24,817 bases of DNA, from contig JBJENE010000064.1 in the NCBI GenBank assembly GCA_051880035.1, positions 1 through 24,817 on the forward strand, in the 5' to 3' direction. The notes under the pieces are model-generated. The model saw nothing but the letters and a program-made list of their open reading frames with translations. It had not been told where the DNA came from and searched no databases. The stretch is from Eshraghiella sp051880035. Lineage in GTDB: Bacteria > Bacillota > Clostridia > Lachnospirales > Lachnospiraceae. Shown one piece after another: positions 14,804 to 22,118 of this stretch; positions within the stretch are counted from its first letter, which is position 1, and each line of letters opens with the position of its first letter. A program made the position numbers and the translations under genes.

Positions 14804-16687
14804 ATGAATGTTGTGGAAAATTATGATGTAGCCATTGTGGGTGCAGGTCATGCAGGGTGTGAGGCGGCACTTGCATGTGCAAGACTCGGTCTTGAAACAA
14901 TAATGTTTACCGTAAGTGTGGAAAGTATTGCCCTTATGCCTTGTAATCCCAATATAGGAGGAAGTTCAAAAGGACATCTTGTCCGTGAAATAGATGCCCT
15001 CGGCGGTGAAATGGGAAAAAATATTGACAAAACATTTATCCAGTCGAAGATGCTTAATAAATCCAAAGGGCCTGCAGTACACTCCCTCCGTGCCCAGGCA
15101 GATAAGCAGGAGTATACAAAGCTTATGAGGCAGACTCTGGAAAATACCGACCATCTTACAATCCGTCAGGCCGAGGTTTCTGAACTTATGGCAGAAAATG
15201 GCTGTATAAAGGGTGTTAAAACTTTTTCCGGAGCCGAATATTACACTAAGACTGTTGTTTTATGTACCGGAACATATCTTAAAGCAAGATGCATTTTCGG
15301 AGATGTAAGTTATTATACAGGACCTAACGGACTTCTGGCTGCAAATCATCTTTCGGAATCAATGGAAAAACTGGGTATCGAAATAAGACGATTTAAAACC
15401 GGAACGCCTGCAAGAGTAGACGGAAGAAGTATTGATTTTTCCAAAATGGAAGAACAGTTCGGGGATAAAAGAATTGTACCTTTTTCCTTTACTACAGATC
15501 CGGATTCAATTCAGAAAGACCAGGTGTCATGCTGGCTTACATACACCAACGAAGAGACACATAAGGTTATTCGTGACAATATTGACCGTTCACCTCTTTA
15601 TTCCGGAGTAATCCACGGTACAGGCCCAAGATATTGTCCTTCAATTGAAGATAAAGTTATGCGCTTTGCTGATAAGGACAGACATCAGGTGTTTATTGAG
15701 CCGGAGGGCAAATATACTCATGAATGGTATCTTGGCGGAATGTCAAGCTCCCTTCCTGAGGATGTCCAGTATGCCATGTATAAAACGGTTCCGGGACTTG
15801 AAAATGTCAAAATTGTCCGTAATGCATACGCCATAGAATATGACTGCATTAATCCGATACAATTGAAATCATCTCTGGAATTTAAAAATATTTCAGGTCT
15901 TTTTTCCGGAGGCCAGTTAAACGGAAGCTCAGGATATGAAGAGGCAGCAGCCCAGGGACTTGTTGCCGGAATTAATGCTGCAATGAAGGTTCTGGGAAAA
16001 GAGCCAATGATTCTTGACCGTTCGGAAGCATATATAGGTGTTCTTATTGATGATCTTGTAACAAAAGAAAATCATGAACCATACAGAATGATGACAAGCC
16101 GTGCAGAGTACAGACTTTTACTCAGACAGGACAATGCAGATATCCGTCTTTACCAACACGGATACAGGGTAGGACTTTTGTCCCGTGAAAGATATGAATA
16201 TGTTGAGAATAAAATCAAACTTATTGATGAAGAAATAAACAGACTTAAATCAGTTGTAATCGGAGGAACGGAAAGCATCAATAAGTTCTTAATTGAGAAA
16301 GAAAGTACACCTCTTAATAACGGTACCAGTCTTGCGGAGTTAATAAGAAGACCTGAACTTAGTTACGAAATGATATCCGAACTGGATCCGGACAGACCTG
16401 AGCTTAAGCCTGATGTGGCTGAGCAGGTTAACATTAATATTAAATACGAGGGATATATTTCAAGAGAACTTAAGCAGGTTGAACATTTTAAGAAGCTTGA
16501 AAATAAAATTATACCTGAAACAATTGATTTTGATGATATATCCGGACTTCGAACGGAGGCACGGCAGAAATTGAAAAGTTATGCACCCCGTTCAATAGGA
16601 CAGGCATCCAGAATATCCGGCGTATCACCGGCGGATATCACAGTACTTCTTGTATACATGGAACAGCACAGGAGGCAGCATGATTAA
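14804..16687 (+). CDS. mnmG: MnmG (GidA), FAD-dependent tRNA uridine modification enzyme
   Basis: The 627-residue product is the flavoprotein partner of MnmE. The N-terminal dinucleotide-binding motif is VAIVGAGHAGCEAA (GAGHAG at 13-18). The family signature PCNPNIGGSSKGHLVREIDA follows. The segments GTYLKARC and GYEEAAAQGLVAGINAA are also typical, and a C-terminal helical domain (RPELSYEM onward) binds MnmE and tRNA. I choose the ATG at 14804 rather than the in-frame ATG at 14792 because GGAGG (14794-14798) lies five bases before it and would fall inside the longer version. The stop overlaps the rsmG start. Confidence 0.97.
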   Translation: MNVVENYDVAIVGAGHAGCEAALACARLGLETIMFTVSVESIALMPCNPNIGGSSKGHLVREIDALGGEMGKNIDKTFIQSKMLNKSKGPAVHSLRAQADKQEYTKLMRQTLENTDHLTIRQAEVSELMAENGCIKGVKTFSGAEYYTKTVVLCTGTYLKARCIFGDVSYYTGPNGLLAANHLSESMEKLGIEIRRFKTGTPARVDGRSIDFSKMEEQFGDKRIVPFSFTTDPDSIQKDQVSCWLTYTNEETHKVIRDNIDRSPLYSGVIHGTGPRYCPSIEDKVMRFADKDRHQVFIEPEGKYTHEWYLGGMSSSLPEDVQYAMYKTVPGLENVKIVRNAYAIEYDCINPIQLKSSLEFKNISGLFSGGQLNGSSGYEEAAAQGLVAGINAAMKVLGKEPMILDRSEAYIGVLIDDLVTKENHEPYRMMTSRAEYRLLLRQDNADIRLYQHGYRVGLLSRERYEYVENKIKLIDEEINRLKSVVIGGTESINKFLIEKESTPLNNGTSLAELIRRPELSYEMISELDPDRPELKPDVAEQVNINIKYEGYISRELKQVEHFKKLENKIIPETIDFDDISGLRTEARQKLKSYAPRSIGQASRISGVSPADITVLLVYMEQHRRQHD

Positions 16688-17390
16688 TATTGGGAATTAT
16701 TTTCATAATGCTGGAATAGATCTTACCGATATACAGATAGAACAGCTTAACATATATTACGAACTTCTTACAGCCAAAAATAAAGTAATGAATCTTACAG
16801 CTATTACGGAATATGATGAAGTTGTAATAAAGCATTTTTGTGACAGTGCTGCAATTATACATGCAATTGATTTAAAAGGCATTGTTTCGGTAATAGATGT
16901 GGGAACCGGGGCGGGTTTTCCGGGAATGGTGCTTAAAATAATTTTTCCGTGGCTTAATGTTACGCTTCTTGATTCCCTCAATAAAAGAATAGGGTTTCTT
17001 AATGAGGTAATTCATGACCTGGCTCTTTCGGATATTAAGGCAATTCATGGAAGAGCAGAGGACTATGCACATAATGAAGAATATCGTGAGAAATTTGATT
17101 TGTGTGTTTCAAGAGCTGTTGCAAATCTTGCATCCCTGTCCGAGTATTGTATTCCGTTTGTTAAAGAAAACGGTTTGTTTGTATCATACAAAGCTTCTGA
17201 TTGCGATGAAGAGGTTTCAAGGGCCCGGAAAGCAATTGCTACCCTTGGAGGTAACATTTCCGGGAACAAATCGTATATACTTCCGGAAACGGAAATTGAA
17301 CGCAAATTCATTATAGTACAAAAGTCACAGAAAACTAGTAAGAAATACCCAAGAAAAGCAGGAACTCCGACTAAAGAACCAATTTTATAA
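16680..17390 (+). CDS. rsmG: RsmG (GidB), 16S rRNA m7G527 methyltransferase
   Basis: The 236-residue product is the SAM-dependent enzyme that makes 7-methylguanosine at position 527 (E. coli numbering) of 16S rRNA. The SAM-binding loop is VIDVGTGAGFPG (71-82). The segments LNKRIGFLNEV and SRAVANLASLSEY are typical of the family. The ATG at 16680 has GGAGG just upstream and overlaps the end of mnmG by 8 bases, indicating coupling; an upstream in-frame start inside mnmG is unlikely. The C-terminal tail is basic (KKYPRKAGTPTKEPIL), as in other Firmicute RsmG. It is the last gene of the rpmH-to-rsmG string. Confidence 0.96.
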   Translation: MINIGNYFHNAGIDLTDIQIEQLNIYYELLTAKNKVMNLTAITEYDEVVIKHFCDSAAIIHAIDLKGIVSVIDVGTGAGFPGMVLKIIFPWLNVTLLDSLNKRIGFLNEVIHDLALSDIKAIHGRAEDYAHNEEYREKFDLCVSRAVANLASLSEYCIPFVKENGLFVSYKASDCDEEVSRARKAIATLGGNISGNKSYILPETEIERKFIIVQKSQKTSKKYPRKAGTPTKEPIL

Positions 17391-17401
17391 ATGCGGGACA
17401 C

Positions 17402-17430
17402 TTGTTTTTTATTCTGAAGTGGTATATTAT
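17402..17430 (+). promoter_or_regulatory. Candidate promoter of the DegS-like / regulator pair
   Basis: TTGTTT (17402-17407), a 17-bp spacer and TATTAT (17425-17430), about 45 bases before the next ATG. The 84-base gap after rsmG has no clear terminator, so some read-through is possible. Confidence 0.5.
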
Positions 17431-17474
17431 GTAACTATATTAATTCATTAATGTGGGAAAGTGTTTGATAATAT

Positions 17475-17948
17475 ATGAAAAGGACTTTGGAATTTATTAA
17501 TTCTTTGGAAAATGAATATAAGGTTGAACTTGTATCAGTGAATCGGGAAATCCAAAGGACAGAGCTTCAGATTGGAAAAATAACTGAACAAATCGAAGAT
17601 GTTAGAAATTCCATTGATCATTCATATGAAGTATTTTCATCAAGTCAGACCGCAAATGAAAATATTAAAACAGAAATTACTTCATTAGAAGAATTGCTTG
17701 ATATCTACAAACAGACTTTAGAAAATCTGAATATCAGGCGTGAAAATATTAAAGCTAAGTTGCAGGAAATTACAGATATTTTGCAGGAGCAGAAATCCGA
17801 AATGTTGGACAACGAATCTCCTGAAACTGATATTGAAATGATACTCGCCAAACTCGATTTTATTTCTAAGCTTATTAAAATAGATGCTCACCGTGCAATT
17901 GCTGAAATAAATTACCTTAAGAAAAATATTGATTCCCGGGAGGACTAG
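17475..17948 (+). CDS. Kinase-less DegS-like coiled-coil protein
   Basis: The 157-residue product has no signal peptide or membrane segment. Residues about 5-110 form a long charged coiled coil ending in YKQTLENLNIRRENIKAKL, with spacing like the sensory coiled coil of DegS-type histidine kinases. Residues about 122-152 (ILAKLDFISKLIKIDAHRAI then AEINYLKKNI) resemble the second helix of the DegS-type dimerisation domain. The phosphoacceptor histidine motif (HDGP) is absent, and there is no ATPase domain before the stop at 17948 or after it. The next gene, a DegU/NarL-type regulator, starts two bases later with its ribosome site inside this gene. The start ATG at 17475 has in-frame stops just upstream and only a weak GGGAAAG site, implying low expression. 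DegS kinship is inference from pattern; a non-homologous coiled coil is the alternative. Confidence 0.7.
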   Translation: MKRTLEFINSLENEYKVELVSVNREIQRTELQIGKITEQIEDVRNSIDHSYEVFSSSQTANENIKTEITSLEELLDIYKQTLENLNIRRENIKAKLQEITDILQEQKSEMLDNESPETDIEMILAKLDFISKLIKIDAHRAIAEINYLKKNIDSRED

Positions 17949-17950
17949 TT

Positions 17951-18592
17951 ATGCCGGTTAATATATTTGTAGCGGATGATCAAAATCTTGTAAGACAGGG
18001 CCTTAAACTTTTGTTGGAGGACCGGTGTGATGTTAATGTAGTCGGAGAGGCTGCAGACGGATTCGCATGCCTTAATGAGGTTAATAAGCTTAATCCAAAC
18101 ATTGTTCTTATGGATGTAGAAATGGATAACTTTGATGGACTTAAGACTCTTCAGATTATGAAAGAACATGGGTTCCAGGTTAAGACACTAATGATGGATT
18201 CAAAGGCTGATACGGAGAAACTCCTTAAGGCGGTTGACCTCGGTTGTGATGGCTATATTCTTAAGAATTGTTCAGTTGAGATTCTTAAGACAGCAATTTA
18301 TTCAATATATAATGGAGACAGATTCATTCAGGAAGAGCTTAAAGAAAAGCTGGAAAATTCATTGACAATCAGAAATTCAGCAACTGAAAGACTTAAAGAA
18401 TTATCCAGAAGGGAGATAGATGTATTAAAACTTTTGGCTGAGGGACTATTTAATAAAGAGATTGCAGTTAAATTAAATATAAGTGAAAGAACGGTTAAGA
18501 ACCATGTATCCAACATTTTTAAGAAGATTCAGGTTAATGACCGAACGCAGGCTGCTGTTTTTGCTATTAAAAACAATCTGATTTCAATATAA
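17951..18592 (+). CDS. LuxR/NarL-family response regulator, DegU-like, with atypical receiver
   Basis: The 213-residue product has a receiver domain (1-125) and a C-terminal LuxR-type helix-turn-helix (about 148-213; LSRREIDVLKLLAEGLFNKE and ISERTVKNHVSNIFKKIQV). In the receiver the acidic pair is D9/D10, the phosphoacceptor is D55 in LMDVEM, and the conserved lysine is K105 in YILKN. The conserved Thr/Ser after beta-4 appears to be Met81 (TLMMDSK), and the proline usual after the phosphoacceptor loop is missing. It is thus phosphorylation-competent at the Asp but unusual in its switch residue. It is coupled to the kinase-less DegS-like gene just upstream (2-bp gap); no histidine kinase is encoded in the window. 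Targets are unknown. The downstream gap contains the first parS site. Confidence 0.9.
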   Translation: MPVNIFVADDQNLVRQGLKLLLEDRCDVNVVGEAADGFACLNEVNKLNPNIVLMDVEMDNFDGLKTLQIMKEHGFQVKTLMMDSKADTEKLLKAVDLGCDGYILKNCSVEILKTAIYSIYNGDRFIQEELKEKLENSLTIRNSATERLKELSRREIDVLKLLAEGLFNKEIAVKLNISERTVKNHVSNIFKKIQVNDRTQAAVFAIKNNLISI

Positions 18593-18613
18593 TTTGTTAT
18601 GTTCAACAGGGAA

Positions 18614-18629
18614 TGTTTCACATGAAACA
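18614..18629 (+). other. parS site 1, inside a 26-bp palindrome
   Basis: TGTTTCACATGAAACA differs from the Bacillus consensus TGTTTCACGTGAAACA at one central base. It is embedded in a longer palindrome (18609-18634) with arms GGGAATGTTTCA and TGAAACATTCCC, which may also act as a hairpin in the transcript of the regulator gene upstream. Confidence 0.88.
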
Positions 18630-18669
18630 TTCCCGTTACTTTTGTTAATATTAATAAAGATTTTATAAA

Positions 18670-18685
18670 TGTTTCATGTGAAACA
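18670..18685 (-). other. parS site 2
   Basis: The plus strand reads TGTTTCATGTGAAACA, which is the exact reverse complement of site 1. It lies just upstream of the parA promoter and is a ParB binding and loading site. Confidence 0.88.
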
Positions 18686-18696
18686 TTATTTGGATA

Positions 18697-18725
18697 TGGA
18701 TTTTTCTTGTATATAGTGATATAAT
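18697..18725 (+). promoter_or_regulatory. parA promoter
   Basis: A perfect -10 TATAAT (18720-18725) preceded by TGA gives an extended -10 (TGnTATAAT), with a weak -35 TGGATT (18697-18702) 17 bp upstream. It sits between parS sites 2 and 3, so ParB loading and spreading could repress it. Confidence 0.6.
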
Positions 18726-18764
18726 AGATAAACACTGATAAAATATGAAATTGTAAAATACAAA

Positions 18765-18780
18765 TGTTTCATGTGAAACA
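18765..18780 (-). other. parS site 3, in the parA leader
   Basis: The plus strand reads TGTTTCATGTGAAACA, identical to site 2. It lies between the predicted parA transcription start and the parA ribosome site, 16 bases before the ATG. Confidence 0.88.
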
Positions 18781-18796
18781 TTTTGAGGAGGACATA

Positions 18797-19573
18797 ATGG
18801 GCAGAATAATCGCTGTTGCCAACCAAAAGGGTGGAGTAGGAAAGACTACGACTACAATTAATTTATCAGCATGTCTCGCTGAAAAAGGTAAAAAAGTTCT
18901 GGTGGTAGATATTGACCCTCAGGGAAATACTACAAGTGGATTTGGTGTGGATAAAGAAACTCTTAGCAGTACAATCTATGAATTGATACTTGGTGAGACA
19001 GATATAGATACCTGCCTTTTGAAAAATGTAATTGATAATCTTGATATTTTGCCTTCAAATGTTAATCTTGCAGGAGCAGAAATAGATTTGATTGGTGTTG
19101 AAAACAGAGAATACATACTTCGTAATGAAATAGATCCAATCAAGGATAATTATGATTTTGTAATGATAGATTGTCCTCCGTCACTGTCAATGCTTACGGT
19201 TAATGCGATGGCAGCCGCAGATACGGTTCTTGTACCGATTCAGTGTGAGTATTATGCATTGGAAGGTTTATCACAGTTAATGCATACAGTTAATCTTGTA
19301 CAAAAAAGACTTAATCCAAACCTGGAAATGGAAGGTGTGGTATTTACAATGTATGATGCCAGAACGAATCTTTCTCTTCAGGTTGTTGAAAATGTTAAGT
19401 ATACATTAAAGCAGACCATATATAAGACAATTATTCCGAGAAATGTCAGACTGGCTGAAGCTCCAAGCCATGGTTTGCCAATTAATTTGTATGATCCAAA
19501 ATCAGCAGGAGCGGAAAGTTATAGATTATTAGCAGATGAAGTAATTCATAGAGGAGAAGACGAATGGCAGTAA
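18797..19573 (+). CDS. parA: ParA/Soj chromosome-partitioning ATPase
   Basis: The 258-residue product is a short, chromosomal-type ParA lacking an N-terminal helix-turn-helix. The deviant Walker A is KGGVGKTT (residues 11-18), with the signature lysine of the ParA/MinD class. The A' box is VVDIDPQGNTTSG, and the Walker B area is FVMIDCPPSLSMLTVNAM. ParA binds DNA nonspecifically as an ATP dimer, moves or positions ParB-parS complexes, and in Bacillus also modulates DnaA. The start is the ATG at 18797 after GAGGAGGA; an in-frame ATG at 18764 lies across parS site 3 and would translate it, so I reject it. It overlaps parB by 10 bases. Confidence 0.97.
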   Translation: MGRIIAVANQKGGVGKTTTTINLSACLAEKGKKVLVVDIDPQGNTTSGFGVDKETLSSTIYELILGETDIDTCLLKNVIDNLDILPSNVNLAGAEIDLIGVENREYILRNEIDPIKDNYDFVMIDCPPSLSMLTVNAMAAADTVLVPIQCEYYALEGLSQLMHTVNLVQKRLNPNLEMEGVVFTMYDARTNLSLQVVENVKYTLKQTIYKTIIPRNVRLAEAPSHGLPINLYDPKSAGAESYRLLADEVIHRGEDEWQ

Positions 19574-20469
19574 AAAGAGGATTGGGCAAGGGATTAGGTG
19601 CACTTATTCCTGAAGGAGAAGATAAGGCACCGGAAAAGACCAAAGTTGTTGAGAAAATAGTAGAAAAAAAGGTTGTTGTAAAGGAACCTGCAGAAGTATA
19701 TCTTAAAATAAATGAAGTTGAACCGAACAGGGATCAGCCAAGAACAAGATTTGATGAAGATGCTTTACATGAACTAGCTGATTCAATAAAGCAGTACGGA
19801 ATAATCCAGCCGTTGATTGTTAAAAAGAGAGAAGACTATTATGAAATAATCGCAGGAGAACGACGCTGGCGTGCTGCCAAAATTGCAGGCTTGAAGCAGG
19901 TACCTGTAGTAATTAAAGATTATTCCGAGCAACAGATTATGGAAGTTGCTTTAATTGAAAATATACAAAGAGAAGACCTTAATCCTATTGAAGAGGCGCA
20001 GGCATATCAGAGACTTATTAAAGAGTACAATCTTAAACAGGACGAGGTTGCTGAGAAAGTATCTAAGAGCCGTACTGCAATAACGAATTCCATGCGTCTT
20101 TTAAAGCTGGATGAAAGAGTTCAGAAGATGCTTGTGGATGAAATGATTTCCAGCGGACATGCCAGGGCCTTGCTTGGTATAGAGGATGGGGAAAAGCAGT
20201 ATAATATTGCGTTAAAAGTTTTTGACGAGAGATTAAGTGTAAGGGAAGTAGAAAAGCTTGTCAAAAATATTAACAAACCTGAAAAACGAAAAGAAGTTAT
20301 ACTCCCGGAAAATGATTTTGTGTACAGGGATATGGAAGAAAAACTGAAAGAAGCAGTTGGAACCAAGGTAGTAATACATAATAAGAATAACAACAAAGGC
20401 AAAATAGAAATAGAATATTATTCGCAGGATGATTTTGAAAGAATCGTAGAGTTGCTTAAGAGAAAATAA
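19564..20469 (+). CDS. parB: ParB/Spo0J, parS-binding CTPase clamp
   Basis: The 301-residue product loads at parS and spreads as a CTP-dependent clamp that recruits SMC. The basic N-terminus MAVKRGLGKGLGALIP is the typical ParA-stimulating segment. A Lys/Glu/Val-rich linker (about 20-45) follows. The CTP-binding domain has GERRWRA (98-104) and ENIQREDLNP (132-141). The helix-turn-helix lies at about 158-180 (KQDEVAEKVSKSRTAITNSM). The C-terminal dimerisation domain ends YYSQDDFERIVELLKRK. It overlaps the end of parA, indicating coupled translation. Cognate parS sites lie just upstream of parA. Confidence 0.97.
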   Translation: MAVKRGLGKGLGALIPEGEDKAPEKTKVVEKIVEKKVVVKEPAEVYLKINEVEPNRDQPRTRFDEDALHELADSIKQYGIIQPLIVKKREDYYEIIAGERRWRAAKIAGLKQVPVVIKDYSEQQIMEVALIENIQREDLNPIEEAQAYQRLIKEYNLKQDEVAEKVSKSRTAITNSMRLLKLDERVQKMLVDEMISSGHARALLGIEDGEKQYNIALKVFDERLSVREVEKLVKNINKPEKRKEVILPENDFVYRDMEEKLKEAVGTKVVIHNKNNNKGKIEIEYYSQDDFERIVELLKRK

Positions 20470-20486
20470 CCGGAGGGAAATATAGC

Positions 20487-21002
20487 ATGCTGAATTTTTT
20501 TGATTTATTTGAAGTGGAGACTTTATATGTAGTATTAGGAATGGCAGCAATCATAATTATTCTTTTAGTTATTACAATTATGAATTCTGTTAAAAATAAA
20601 AAATTAAATCAGAGAATAGATGTATTAATGTCAGGTAAAGAAGCTGAATCTTTGGAAGATACAATTACAAAGAGATTCGAAGAAATAGACATTCTTAAAA
20701 AAACCGTTAATAAGCATAAATCACAAATAAGTGAAATTAATGAAGAGTTGCTGAAAGTCTATAAAAAAGTTGGAATTATCAAATATGATGCATTTAATGA
20801 AATGGGCGGAAAATTAAGTTTTGCTCTTGCCATGTTAGATAAAAGCAATAACGGTTATATTATTAATGCAATGCATAGCAGGGAAGGCTGCTATACATAT
20901 ATAAAAGAAATTGTAAAAGGTGAATCTTATATCACATTGGGAGAAGAAGAAAAGAAAGCACTTGACGAAGCAATCAGAAGTGACGGCTCCGTTACAGATT
21001 AA
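20487..21002 (+). CDS. DUF4446 family membrane-anchored protein
   Basis: The 171-residue product has an N-terminal transmembrane helix at about 12-33, a charged coiled coil at about 38-90, and a small C-terminal domain with GIIKYDAFNEMGGKLSFALA and SREGCYTYIKEI, the recognisable core of DUF4446. The function is unknown. The topology predicts a short N-terminus outside and the domain in the cytoplasm. It follows parB by 17 bases with GGAGG before its ATG, a position often seen for this family in Clostridia, which suggests a link with chromosome segregation or cell division; that link is inference. Confidence 0.85.
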   Translation: MLNFFDLFEVETLYVVLGMAAIIIILLVITIMNSVKNKKLNQRIDVLMSGKEAESLEDTITKRFEEIDILKKTVNKHKSQISEINEELLKVYKKVGIIKYDAFNEMGGKLSFALAMLDKSNNGYIINAMHSREGCYTYIKEIVKGESYITLGEEEKKALDEAIRSDGSVTD

Positions 21003-21037
21003 TTTTGTGTTATTTTCAGATAATGAGAGGTGATTTT

Positions 21038-22099
21038 TTGACTAAAATATCTGTTAAAGACTTACATGAAAGAGATGTCCTTGCAAAACCCGTAGAAAAT
21101 GACAATGGAAGTGTCCTGTTGTTTGAGGGGGCTGAAATCAAGGAGGACCACATCGAAAGACTAATCAAGAACGGTATTGATTCCGTATATGTGCAGGATG
21201 AAGATGACAATAAAAAAACAGATGCTTTTTCAATAGATGTAATTAAAGAAGATATTACGGAAAATATCGGAGAAATCGTTGAGAAAAAAATCCGTGATGA
21301 TGATGACAGCGAAATGCCGGAAATTATTGACACGGCAAAAGAAATAATTCAGGAGGTAGTATCCAAACCTGAAATATTAAACTGCCTTATTAATGTAAAG
21401 CGTAGAGAGGCAGATGTGTATTCCCATATGCTGTCGGTGGCATCTTTATCAACAATTATGGGAATAAAAGCCGGATTTGATGAAACACAGCTTAATGATG
21501 TGGCAACCGGAGCACTTTTGCACGACATTGGCTTATGTGATGTAGGCGTTCCGTATGAAAATATAGAAATGGACAGAATGCCGGCTGCCGATAAATTGAA
21601 TTACCGTAAACATGTTATTCAGGGATATGAGCTTTTACAGGGATGTAAATGGCTTTCCGATACGGCTAAAATGATCGTCCTGTCTCACCACGAAAGAGAG
21701 GACGGAGTCGGATATCCGTTTCACAAAATTGGTGAAAGGATACCGGTTGAGGTAAAACTGGTTTCCATCTGTGACCATTTCGACGAGCTGGTTAACGGAA
21801 TAGGATACAGAAAGCGCAAGGTACACGAAGTAGTTGAATATTTCAGAACAAGTGAAGCATATCATTTTAATTACGAGCTTGTATCGTTGGTGAATCGAAA
21901 CATTGCATGGTTTCCTACAAATTGTATCATAATAACTAATGAAGGAGAAACTGCAAGGGTAATTTCCCAGAACAAAGGGCTTCCGGACAGACCTGTCATT
22001 CAGATTATTAAAAATGCCGATGGTACAGAATGTACCGAAAAAACAATTAAAGACTTAACAGAATGCTTAACTGTGTTTATAATGGACACAGTTGAATAA
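21038..22099 (+). CDS. HD-GYP domain protein, probable cyclic-di-nucleotide phosphodiesterase
   Basis: The 353-residue product has an N-terminal domain (about 1-55, KPVENDNGSVLLFEGAEIKE), an acidic linker (about 55-95), and an HD-GYP domain. Likely metal ligands are H130, H162-D163, H192, H217-H218 and D246, and the signature SHHEREDGVGYP is intact. In place of the usual HDIGK there is HDIGL (L166), so a conserved lysine is lost. HD-GYP enzymes linearise cyclic-di-GMP, and some use other cyclic dinucleotides. I use the TTG start at 21038, which has GAGAGGTG at proper distance, rather than an ATG at 21023 or TTG at 21005. No membrane segment or receiver is seen. It lies 35 bases after the DUF4446 gene. 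Confidence 0.88.
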   Translation: MTKISVKDLHERDVLAKPVENDNGSVLLFEGAEIKEDHIERLIKNGIDSVYVQDEDDNKKTDAFSIDVIKEDITENIGEIVEKKIRDDDDSEMPEIIDTAKEIIQEVVSKPEILNCLINVKRREADVYSHMLSVASLSTIMGIKAGFDETQLNDVATGALLHDIGLCDVGVPYENIEMDRMPAADKLNYRKHVIQGYELLQGCKWLSDTAKMIVLSHHEREDGVGYPFHKIGERIPVEVKLVSICDHFDELVNGIGYRKRKVHEVVEYFRTSEAYHFNYELVSLVNRNIAWFPTNCIIITNEGETARVISQNKGLPDRPVIQIIKNADGTECTEKTIKDLTECLTVFIMDTVE

Positions 22100-22118
22100 T
22101 ACAGGAGGACATAGGAAT

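Noticed and set aside
18764..18796. Upstream in-frame start for parA
   Set aside because: It would translate parS site 3; the ATG at 18797 has an excellent ribosome site and matches the family start.
22100..22118. T-box riboswitch before serS
   Set aside because: The gap is only 19 bases and lacks any leader structure.
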